Positions 18,187-25,369 of a DNA stretch of 64,000 nucleotides are shown here, one piece after another. The notes under the pieces were generated by a model. It was not told the origin of the DNA. It was given only the letters and a program-made list of their open reading frames with translations, and made no database searches. The DNA comes from Pseudomonas azadiae. GTDB lineage: Bacteria; Pseudomonadota; Gammaproteobacteria; Pseudomonadales; Pseudomonadaceae. The translations under genes and the position numbers were made by a program. The stretch is from NCBI RefSeq assembly GCF_019145355.1, contig NZ_JAHSTY010000001.1, positions 496,001 to 560,000 on the forward strand, read 5' to 3'. How positions within the stretch are numbered: position 1 is the first letter of the stretch; the number at the start of each line of letters is the position of its first letter.

Positions 18187-19104
18187 ATGGAACTCTTGCA
18201 ATCAATGCGCGTGTTCGTTCGGCTCGCGGAATCGGGCAGCTTTACCAAGGTGGCGGAGGCGACACAGACGGGGCGCCCGTCTATCACCCGGTCGATCCAG
18301 GCGTTGGAGGCGTCCCTGGGTGTACGCTTGTTCCACCGCACCACCCGCAAGGTCAATCTGACGGCCGAAGGGGAGCGATTCTACGAGCGGGTCAAATGCA
18401 TCCTGGCGGACATCTCGAACACCACGTCAATGTTCGATGCCAGCGGAGCCATGTTGCAAGGCCGGCTGCGTGTTGATATTCCCAGCGCGTTTTCCCAGCG
18501 AAGCTTTATCGAGAGCTTGAAAACATTTACCGCAACGTTCCCCGACATCGAACTCATCGTGGGTGTCACTGACAGGGCCGTCGACCTGGTCGCAGAAGGT
18601 GTCGACTGCGTATTGCGCATTGGCGAACTGCCTGACTCAAGCATGGTGGCCCGTCACATTGGAGCGGTCGAAATGGTCACCTGCGCAGCGCCAGGCTATC
18701 TCCAGGAGCGGGGGGAACCCAAGACGCTGGACGAGTTGGTCGACCACAGAGGCGTCAACTTCCTCTCAGGGCAAAGCAACAGGCCGCTTCCCTGGTATTT
18801 TCGAGGTAAAGGGGCGGATCAGCCTTTCACCTGCCGCGGCGCCATCACCGTCAACGAATCGAATGCTTACGTCCACTGCGCCGTGGCTGGCTTCGGCATC
18901 ATTCAAGCACCGGGCATCACCGTCGACGCGGCGCTGTCCAGTGGCGAGCTGGTGGAGGTGCTGCAACCTTACCGCCCCGCACGGCGCAAGGTTTCAGTGC
19001 TGTATCCCAGCAGGACCCTCCTCGCCCCACAGGTGCTGGCATTTGCGAATTGGCTGCGCGAACACTTTCCAGCGCTTCATCCAACGTGGTTCAAGGCTGA
19101 CTGA
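18187..19104 (+). CDS. LysR-family transcriptional regulator
   Basis: This 305-residue regulator has an N-terminal winged helix-turn-helix (MRVFVRLAESGSFTKVAEA, SITRSIQALEASLGVRLFHRTTR) and a C-terminal LysR substrate-binding domain (GRLRVDIPSAF, DLVAEGVDCVLRIGELPDSSMVAR). The start ATG at 18187 is preceded by TTGGAGG at good spacing; the longer open frame upstream (from 17056) runs antisense to the dehydrogenase and is rejected. The domain order and DCVLRIG style match the PA0477/CrgA-like aldehyde and quinone-stress branch. It likely controls the divergent dehydrogenase through the 165-base shared region at 18022-18186. Confidence 0.93.
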   Translation: MELLQSMRVFVRLAESGSFTKVAEATQTGRPSITRSIQALEASLGVRLFHRTTRKVNLTAEGERFYERVKCILADISNTTSMFDASGAMLQGRLRVDIPSAFSQRSFIESLKTFTATFPDIELIVGVTDRAVDLVAEGVDCVLRIGELPDSSMVARHIGAVEMVTCAAPGYLQERGEPKTLDELVDHRGVNFLSGQSNRPLPWYFRGKGADQPFTCRGAITVNESNAYVHCAVAGFGIIQAPGITVDAALSSGELVEVLQPYRPARRKVSVLYPSRTLLAPQVLAFANWLREHFPALHPTWFKAD

Positions 19105-19415
19105 TTTCGACTGTCGCTTGAACAACTCCTCGCCCGTGGGGGTCGGTCGAACTAACCTGCTTTTCATCAGCGACTGCGATGGCGTCTCGGTCGTCTGAGA
19201 GAGCGTCGCGACTTGCCCTTTTTAGGCGTGCTGAATATCGCGGGTGGGCTCAAGCACCGGTTGCATTTCCCCTACTTCCTCGCCACCCACTTCCGACAGC
19301 CCCTTCTGAAAATCCCAACAGTCACGAAAAAATACGAGCCCCGCTCGGCAATAAACGCTATGTATTGGAATCGTTTGAGACAAGTCGCCCCTGCCACGTA
19401 TGAAGGACGAGGATC
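19105..19415. other. Gene-free stretch
   Basis: I see no gene, repeat or clear terminator in these 311 bases; the last part contains the ribosome binding site of the next small gene. Confidence 0.6.
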
Positions 19416-19619
19416 ATGCCAACCATCCCCTCATCTCTCCAGCTGCCCGCCGCCTCCGGCACCTCCCTGCGGACTCGCCCACTCAACCGGGATGAGGAGC
19501 GTCTGGTTCGCTACTACCGCTCATTGTCAGATCAGGACCGTGACGCGGTGCGCTGTCTGTTGTATGCGATCAGGGAAATCCGTCGATCCGAACGCCCTGC
19601 CCGGCAGGAGGCGCCGTAG
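19416..19619 (+). CDS. Small hypothetical protein (67 residues)
   Basis: The product is 67 residues, hydrophilic, and rich in Arg, Asp and Glu. It has a central predicted helical pair (NRDEERLVRYYRSLSDQDRDAVRCLLYAIREIR). ATG 19416 follows GGACGAGGATC, a good ribosome binding site, which is the main reason to believe it. Small proteins of this RYYRSLSDQD type occur in other Pseudomonas, as far as I recall, with no known role. No membrane segment or signal is seen. The broken phosphopantetheinyl transferase follows in the same direction. Confidence 0.6.
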   Translation: MPTIPSSLQLPAASGTSLRTRPLNRDEERLVRYYRSLSDQDRDAVRCLLYAIREIRRSERPARQEAP

Positions 19620-19684
19620 CAGCAGCCAGCAAATGCGCAAAAACCGACCGCCAGGACCTGAACGGTACAGTGTGTGCAAGGGCG

Positions 19685-20064
19685 CAGCAGCGGCAAAAAT
19701 GGCTGGCGTGCGCGATGACATCCAGGCGCAAGGAGTTCGCAGCCGGCCGAATCTGTTCGGCTGCGGCGCTTCAGGCACTGAGTGGCGATAGCGTGTGGCT
19801 GCCTATTGCCAAGCCCTATCGCTATAGGCCTGGACGCTGAACCGATGGTGGCACACGCAGAACTTGAACAAATGGCCCATCATGTCCTTTCTCCGAACGA
19901 GCTGAACCAGTTCAAAAAAAATGGAGGGAGAACAGGCGCTGACGTTCTTCTATTTATGTTTTTCAGCCAAGGAAGCCTTGTTCAAGACGCTGCTTCCTCT
20001 GTGCCAGACCGACATGGAATTTACAGAACAAACCCTTTTCGGTTTCAAAGCGAACAAGGATTAA
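19685..20064 (+). pseudogene. Broken Sfp-type 4'-phosphopantetheinyl transferase
   Basis: Three frames together spell parts of an Sfp-type phosphopantetheinyl transferase, the enzyme that arms carrier domains of NRPSs. The first frame (to about 19790) has RRKEFAAGRICSAAALQAL, the N-terminal family block. The second (about 19785-19915) has AIGLDAEP, the magnesium-binding block. The third (about 19920-20064) has CFSAKEALFKTLLPL, the C-terminal catalytic block, ending KANKD-stop. The second-to-third shift falls on a run of eight A (19914-19921); removing one A would restore that join. The first join lacks the GSISH segment, so bases have been deleted there. Remaining coding length is roughly half of the normal 240 residues. 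The end overlaps the stop of the convergent lipoprotein gene. The enzyme cannot work as read. Confidence 0.8.
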
Positions 20065-20605
20065 CGAGGTTTACGATAGAGGTCATCGTCATCCCTGCTC
20101 TCCCTTGCCCCGTGTCCTTCACATAATCCTTTTCAGTGCCCACTAAAGTTCGCTTGCCTGGTTGGAGCATGGTAGCCACGATGAGTTTTTTCTTCGCTAT
20201 ATCCGGTTTAAAACTGGGCTCTACTGGCCAAATTTGTACGGCATAGTCTTGGGCGAACAAAATCAGATTTGGAGCGGTGTCTACCGGCGTCTGTAGATGC
20301 GCGCACATGACATCGCTGGCTTGTACTTCAACAATTGTTTTGTAGTGGGGCTTGTCGTAACTAGCCAATATCAATTTTGTCCGAGTCTGAACCCCCAGCG
20401 CCTCCTGAGGGTGGCAAGGCGTCACTTCTCCATAGGCGTAGGAGCACCAACTCACCTGGGTCATTGTGACAATTTCCTCAGGTTTTACAGACAAGTCTTT
20501 CTGGATGCTCAGCTGGTCTTGCGGCTTTTCGTAGGGGATTGCTGCGCAACCAGTGAGCAATGTGAGCGTGAGCAGAGTGATGAAATTTAAATACATTGCT
20601 TTCAT
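20045..20605 (-). CDS. Hypothetical lipoprotein
   Basis: This 186-residue protein has a lipoprotein signal: about 15 hydrophobic residues followed by the lipobox LLTGC (Cys near residue 20), so it should be lipid-anchored. The mature part contains several Cys residues and no domain I recognise. A second in-frame ATG at 20596 has AGGA at better spacing than the ATG at 20605, so the true N-terminus may be three residues shorter. It stands convergent to the phosphopantetheinyl transferase remnant, overlapping its last 20 bases. Its codon use looks less G+C-rich than the flanking genes, which fits an acquired gene in this degraded stretch. Confidence 0.7.
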   Translation of the reverse strand: MKAMYLNFITLLTLTLLTGCAAIPYEKPQDQLSIQKDLSVKPEEIVTMTQVSWCSYAYGEVTPCHPQEALGVQTRTKLILASYDKPHYKTIVEVQASDVMCAHLQTPVDTAPNLILFAQDYAVQIWPVEPSFKPDIAKKKLIVATMLQPGKRTLVGTEKDYVKDTGQGRAGMTMTSIVNLVNPCSL

Positions 20606-20709
20606 TCCTATGAATTACATCGACTTGATAGAAAAACTTCGAAAATCGAAATTTTTTCCTGCTTAGCATAACCGGATGGCGAGCACACTTACCGAACTCC
20701 AACATTTGG

Positions 20710-21062
20710 CAGCCCCGTGCGGATGAGGCCACCGTGTACTTCTATCGCACCTCGGCCTGCCTTCCGGTAGTTTTTTCAGGGCCGGCATTCCCGCCGGCAA
20801 GCACAGCGTCGCCTCCACCTCGCCACCCATCATCAGCGGTATGGTTAACAAGCGGTTCGATATCACCGTCGAAAATGGAAAGGTGTATTGCGTCGCCGAT
20901 CAACTCAGCACCTTTGACTACAAGAATGGGCAGACCTTGGGTGAAGTCGACGGCCGTCGTTTCCGTGGAACAATGTTTTACTCGCGCTACGCGCTTGTGC
21001 CTGCCGAGGAAGCGTTGCGTTCCATCAAGTGGTGCCAGGAGTTGCCGGAAACTGCACCGTAA
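20710..21062 (+). pseudogene. Frameshifted DUF2846-like lipoprotein fragment
   Basis: One frame (from about 20710) reads RADEATVYFYRTSA, typical of the start of the DUF2846-type fold after its signal peptide. A second frame takes over near 20780 and reads GIPAGKHSVASTSPP then MVNKRFDITVENGKVYCVA and continues to a stop at 21062. The switch of frame and the missing signal peptide mark a broken gene. The 73-residue open frame from ATG 20841 is the tail of this fragment and not a gene by itself. Family assignment is from memory of the VYFYR and PAGKH patterns. Confidence 0.6.
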
Positions 21063-21068
21063 CCACGC

Positions 21069-21301
21069 GTGCAGTCCAGCAGCGGCGTGGCTTCGAGACT
21101 CAATATTGCTTCGTTCAACCTCGGTACGGCGCTGGGTGGCATCGGCGCGGGCTGAACCAGGTCGGGCTCGCCTATATACCCGTTGCGGGCGCAGGTGTGG
21201 CATTGGTGGCCATCGGAACACTTGTTCTACAGATGAAAAACAGGCCAGGCCGGCGAGAAAACCCTACAGGAAAGGCGCTTTCAGAGACTGCAGAGCGGTA
21301 G
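21069..21301 (+). pseudogene. 3' remnant of an MFS transporter
   Basis: One frame reads SSSGVASRLNIASFNLGTALGG and stops; a second frame continues as GLNQVGLAYIPVAGAGVALVAIGTLVLQ to a stop at 21301. These are the signature near the tenth helix and the last helix of DHA1-type drug or sugar efflux carriers. The 5' three quarters of the gene are absent and the remainder is frameshifted with an internal deletion. It lies next to the downstream end of the lipopeptide cluster. Confidence 0.65.
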
Positions 21302-21440
21302 CTTCATTGCGGCCCCGCCTGTGCGTTTGATTAAACGCAAATCGAAACGTTGTACTAGGATAGGATCCATGCCCGCAGCGCTTTTGCCGGTCAAGAAGCT
21401 TTTCGCCGCAGCTGCAGGGACACGCACCACCCTTTGTTAT

Positions 21441-21450
21441 TCAAGGATGA
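21441..21450 (+). promoter_or_regulatory. RsmA/CsrA binding site on the luxR leader
   Basis: The ten bases tcaaggatga match the published consensus (A/U)CANGGANG(U/A) at every fixed position. The GGA overlaps the ribosome binding site of the luxR start at 21455, so bound RsmA or RsmE should block translation until Gac-induced small RNAs titrate it away. Confidence 0.7.
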
Positions 21451-21454
21451 AGAC

Positions 21455-22183
21455 ATGAACTCAAACCTGTTTCCGCACATCGGCAAGGTCATCGCCAGCA
21501 CCGGTAGCCGCCACTTCCCACGCATGCTGCATGATCTGATCCGCGCCCAACTGGCGGTGGACGCCACGCATATCCGGCAGATGCGCGTCGAACCGGTGAC
21601 ACAGCGCTGTGAGCCCGAGCCACCGAAAGACGCAGCGCTGCGAGCCGACACCCTCTTCAGCGAACACAGCGACAGGCGGCAGCCCGAGCCCTCGTCGACC
21701 GCCGCCGACGCTGCGCAGTTGCACCTGACCCGGCGCAAGGACGGTTACCGTTACGTGATTTCGGTGTACCGCAACGATCAGTCGGAACGGTTTTCGGCTC
21801 AGGAGCGCAGCCTGTTGCAGGACATCTCCCCGGTGCTGCTGCCTATGGTGGAAAAACACATCAACGCGCTGCAGCCGCTAGAGATGGGTCCGCCAGGTCT
21901 GGCGCCGATCGCCGAAACCACTGGGCTCGACATTCTGCGCCTGCGTTTCAACGAGCGTTTGCAGCAACTGGGGTTGAAGCTGTCGAACCGCGAAAGCGAA
22001 GTGTGCGTCGGCCTGCTCGCCGGGCACACGGCACCTGAACTGGCTGGGCAGTTACAGTTGAAGGTCAACACCGTGGAAAGCTATCTCAAGCGCGCGGCGA
22101 TCAAGCTGGGCATCAGCGGCCGGCATTCGTTGATGAAGTGGATGTATTCGCCACAGAACAGTGCAGCCTCCCCCGCGGCCTGA
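21455..22183 (+). CDS. LuxR-family regulator at the downstream edge of the lipopeptide cluster
   Basis: This 242-residue regulator has a C-terminal LuxR/FixJ helix-turn-helix (LSNRESEVCVGLLAGHTAPEL, LKVNTVESYLKRAAIKLGISGRH). The N-terminal domain is unlike an acyl-homoserine-lactone binding domain and resembles the regulators that flank Pseudomonas lipopeptide genes (for example those beside viscosin and massetolide synthetases, which need no AHL). An in-frame TTG at 21434 exists, but ATG 21455 has AAGGA at good spacing. It converges on macB, with 10 bases between the stops. It is a homologue of the other cluster regulator at 53689 (same helix-turn-helix style and ISVYR motif). It most likely activates the synthetase and exporter genes. 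Confidence 0.9.
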   Translation: MNSNLFPHIGKVIASTGSRHFPRMLHDLIRAQLAVDATHIRQMRVEPVTQRCEPEPPKDAALRADTLFSEHSDRRQPEPSSTAADAAQLHLTRRKDGYRYVISVYRNDQSERFSAQERSLLQDISPVLLPMVEKHINALQPLEMGPPGLAPIAETTGLDILRLRFNERLQQLGLKLSNRESEVCVGLLAGHTAPELAGQLQLKVNTVESYLKRAAIKLGISGRHSLMKWMYSPQNSAASPAA

Positions 22184-22193
22184 CACCGCGACG

Positions 22194-24152
22194 TCAATCC
22201 CGTGCCAACGCTTCGATCGGATCCAGCCGCGAAGCGTTGCGCGCGGGCACGAAGCCGAACACCACGCCGATGAGGGTCGAACAGAACACCGCCGTCAGCA
22301 CTGAGCCCATTGAAAACACCATCTCCCATTCCTTGATGAACACCGAGAACAGATGGCCGATGGCATACGACAGGGAAATACCGATGGCGCCGCCGAGCAG
22401 ACAGACCATCACCGCTTCCACCAGAAACTGCTGACGAATGTCCGACTGCCGCGCGCCGACCGCCATGCGAATACCAATCTCGCGGGTACGCTCGGTTACG
22501 GAGACGAGCATGATGTTCATCACGCCGATGCCGCCGACCACCAGCGAAATCACCGCGATCAGAGACAGCAGCAGTGCCAGCGAGCGGCTGGTTTTTTGTA
22601 CGGTTTGCATAATGCTGTCGAGGTTGTTGGTGAAAAAGTCCTTGGTGCCGTGGCGCTGCAGCATCAGCTTGTTGACGTTGTCTTCCACCACTTTGCTCGG
22701 CTGACCGTCCTTGATACGCACACTGATGCTGTCCAGATAGCGCTGGCCCAACAGACGTCCGGCAGCGGTTTCGTAGGGCACCCAAACGTTGAGTGATTTG
22801 CTCGCGGCGAACAGGTTCTTGTTCTGCGCTGTCACACCAATCACGGTGCACGGCAGATTACCGATAAGGATCACCTGCCCCAGCGGATCGACCTGCTCGC
22901 CAAACAGACGCTGACGGGTCTTGTGATCGATGACAACCACCTGGGCCTGACGCCGCGCATCGCTTTCGCTGAAATGAATCCCCGCTGCCATTTTGATCCC
23001 GCGCACCTGAAAATACAGATCGCTGACGCCGTTGACCTGGGCATCGACGTCGATGTTGCGGTAACGCAACAGCAGATTGCGTCCGACCACCGGCGTCGCG
23101 CTATCGACGTAATACAGCTGATTGAGCGCCGCGACATCGGCGGGCACCAGGGTTTCGATCGCGGCAGAACGACTGTCGCCGAAACTGGTCCCGGAATAGA
23201 TATCGATGGTATTGCTGCCGATCGCCTGAATGTCCTTGAGCACATAACGCTTGGCGCCCTCGCCGATCGCCGAGATCGAGACCACCGAGGTGATGCCGAT
23301 GACGATACCGAGCATGGTCAGCAAGGTACGCATGCGATGCGAAATCAACGCGACCCAGGCCATGTTGAATGCTTCCTTGAACAGCCCGAGGCTGGCGACC
23401 AGACGCCGTGCTGCGGTTGCTTGTGGCGCCACCCGATCGTCGCTCGCCGGCGCTTCACTACAACGTACGTTGCGGCGGTCGCTGAGGATTTCGCCATCGC
23501 TGACTTCAATGATGCGCTCGGCATTGGCCGCGACTTTCGGGTCATGGGTCACCAGAATCACCGTGTGCCCGGCGGCGTGCAGCTCCTGCAGAATGTGCAT
23601 GACTTCCTTGCCACTGGTGGTGTCAAGAGCGCCGGTCGGCTCGTCGGCGAGAATGACTTCACCGCCGTTCATCAAGGCGCGGGCAATACTCACGCGCTGC
23701 TGCTGGCCGCCGGAGAGCTGGCTGGGCCGGTGCGTCAGGTGCCCCTCCAGGCCAAGCCGCGCCAACAATTCACGGGCGCGGGCATGGCGTTGCGGCTCTG
23801 GGGTTCCGGCGTAAATCGCCGGGATTTCGACGTTGTGCATGGCGCTCAGGTGCGGCAGCAAGTGATAACGCTGAAAGATGAAACCGAAGTAGTCGCGACG
23901 CAGTTCCGCCAGCGCCTCGCTGTCAAGATCACGGGTTTCGCGGCCGTTGATCTTGTAGCTGCCGGCGGTGGCGTAATCAAGGCAGCCCAGGATGTTCATC
24001 AGGGTGGATTTTCCGGAGCCGGAGGCGCCGATGATCGCGATCATTTCCCCGGCATGGATCGTCAGGTCAATAGCGTTCAGCGCAAGGAATTCGCGGTCAC
24101 CCGCAGTGAAGCTGCGAGTGATGCCGCTCAGTTGCAGCAGAGCTTGGGCCAT
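22194..24152 (-). CDS. macB: MacB-type ABC exporter (ATP-binding and permease fused)
   Basis: This 652-residue protein combines an N-terminal ATPase with a C-terminal MacB permease. ATPase motifs are Walker A GASGSGKST (near residue 40), signature LSGGQQQRVSIARAL, Walker B VILADEPTGALD, and the H-loop VTHD. The permease has one membrane helix before a large periplasmic domain (about residues 275-520) and three C-terminal helices (LLSLIAVISLVVGGIGVMNIML, etc.). It starts 2 bases after the macA stop and follows the NRPS genes in the same direction. With MacA and an outer membrane factor it would export the lipopeptide from the periplasm. The PleB/viscosin-cluster MacB proteins have this place and role. 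Confidence 0.95.
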   Translation of the reverse strand: MAQALLQLSGITRSFTAGDREFLALNAIDLTIHAGEMIAIIGASGSGKSTLMNILGCLDYATAGSYKINGRETRDLDSEALAELRRDYFGFIFQRYHLLPHLSAMHNVEIPAIYAGTPEPQRHARARELLARLGLEGHLTHRPSQLSGGQQQRVSIARALMNGGEVILADEPTGALDTTSGKEVMHILQELHAAGHTVILVTHDPKVAANAERIIEVSDGEILSDRRNVRCSEAPASDDRVAPQATAARRLVASLGLFKEAFNMAWVALISHRMRTLLTMLGIVIGITSVVSISAIGEGAKRYVLKDIQAIGSNTIDIYSGTSFGDSRSAAIETLVPADVAALNQLYYVDSATPVVGRNLLLRYRNIDVDAQVNGVSDLYFQVRGIKMAAGIHFSESDARRQAQVVVIDHKTRQRLFGEQVDPLGQVILIGNLPCTVIGVTAQNKNLFAASKSLNVWVPYETAAGRLLGQRYLDSISVRIKDGQPSKVVEDNVNKLMLQRHGTKDFFTNNLDSIMQTVQKTSRSLALLLSLIAVISLVVGGIGVMNIMLVSVTERTREIGIRMAVGARQSDIRQQFLVEAVMVCLLGGAIGISLSYAIGHLFSVFIKEWEMVFSMGSVLTAVFCSTLIGVVFGFVPARNASRLDPIEALARD

Positions 24153-24154
24153 GA

Positions 24155-25303
24155 TCAGGCCCCCGCCACAGCGGATACCGGGTCACCGATCACCACCCGA
24201 TCGCCTTCAACCAATCCGTCGTTGATTTGAACTTTGACGTTGTTGTTGATCCCGACCCGTACAACGCGCGCCTGGGCCTGGCCCTTGGCATCGAGCACGC
24301 GCACCGCAAAACTGCCATCGTTGTTGCGCGCTCCTAGCGCCGCCACCGGAATGGTCAGCACTGATTTGGCCGTGTCGAGCACCACCCGCACCTGCGCGGT
24401 CATGGAAATGCGCAGGCGATGATCCGGGTTGGGCACCTCAAACAGCGCGTTGTAAAACACCGCCGTGTTTTGCTTCGCAGTACCGGCCGGCGGGGTTTCG
24501 AGGAAATTCTGCGGTGCCGGCTCAGTGCCGCGCAGCTTGCCGTAATAGCGTTTGTCTTCGCCAAGAATGGTGAAATACACCTCCTGCCCCGGCGCGATGT
24601 GAATCACATCCGCTTCTGACACTTGCGCCTTGACGGTCATGGTGTCCAGATCGGCCAGCTTGAGCAGGATCGGCGCCAACTGGTTAGCGATGACAGTCTG
24701 GCCTTCCTGTGTGACGATGCCGACCACATCGCCATCAATCGGCGCAATAATCCGCGTGTACGCCAGATTGACCTTGGCGGTGTCGATCTGGATATGCGCA
24801 CTCTTGATCTGCGCGTCCAGGGACAGCAGGTTGGCCTGCTGCACTTCGTAATTCGATTGTGCGGTTTCGAAATCCTGGCGGGAGATCGAAGCGTCCTCCT
24901 GCAAGTTCCGGTAACGCTCGAACAGCGCCTTGGTCTGGCGCAATTGCGCCTGGGTCGCGCGCTTTTGGGCTTGCAGGTTTTCTTCGTCGACCTGGGCCTG
25001 ACGCAACGTGTTCTGCAACACCAGCGGATCGATTTCCGCCAGCCACTGCCCCTTCTTCACCTTGTCGCCGACCTTGACCTTCAGCGATTTCAATTGACCC
25101 GACACTTGCGCACCGACATCGACCTGCTTGATGCCTTCGAGCAGCCCGGTCGCGAGCACTGCGTTCTCGATGTCACCGCGCTCCACCGTGGCGGTCAAAT
25201 ACTGTGGCGCTTGCGCCGGCGCTTGCACCGCGTAAAGCAACAAGCCGGCCATGGCCGTCAACACCACACCCAGAGCGACTTTGCGCAACTTTGACTTTTC
25301 CAT
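24155..25303 (-). CDS. macA: MacA-type periplasmic adaptor (membrane fusion protein)
   Basis: This 382-residue adaptor has an N-terminal membrane anchor helix (VALGVVLTAMAGLLLYAV). The order is typical for the HlyD/MacA family: first beta half-barrel and lipoyl strands (VDVGAQVSGQLKSLKVKVGDKVKKGQ), a long coiled coil (about residues 100-180), the second lipoyl half (APIDGDVVGIVTQEGQTV), then beta-barrel domains. ATG 25303 (MEKSKLRKV) is favoured over the upstream TTG at 25315. It lies 67 bases after the last NRPS stop. That gap has a GC-rich hairpin (GCCCGG/CCGGGC at 25331-25350) without a T tract, so read-through from the synthetase genes is likely. Confidence 0.95.
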   Translation of the reverse strand: MEKSKLRKVALGVVLTAMAGLLLYAVQAPAQAPQYLTATVERGDIENAVLATGLLEGIKQVDVGAQVSGQLKSLKVKVGDKVKKGQWLAEIDPLVLQNTLRQAQVDEENLQAQKRATQAQLRQTKALFERYRNLQEDASISRQDFETAQSNYEVQQANLLSLDAQIKSAHIQIDTAKVNLAYTRIIAPIDGDVVGIVTQEGQTVIANQLAPILLKLADLDTMTVKAQVSEADVIHIAPGQEVYFTILGEDKRYYGKLRGTEPAPQNFLETPPAGTAKQNTAVFYNALFEVPNPDHRLRISMTAQVRVVLDTAKSVLTIPVAALGARNNDGSFAVRVLDAKGQAQARVVRVGINNNVKVQINDGLVEGDRVVIGDPVSAVAGA

Positions 25304-25369
25304 AGATGACCACAAATCCGTTAAGGGTTGAGCCCGGCCAGCGACCGGGCTGCAAGACGTACACGTCAG

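Noticed and set aside
19185..19800. Plus-strand frames of 74 and 192 codons overlapping the small gene and the transferase remnant
   Set aside because: They lack ribosome binding sites and family motifs, and they conflict with the 67-residue frame that has a good SD and with the conserved transferase blocks.
25331..25350. Terminator between the last NRPS gene and macA
   Set aside because: The hairpin GCCCGG/CCGGGC has no T tract on the transcribed strand, so read-through into macAB is more likely.
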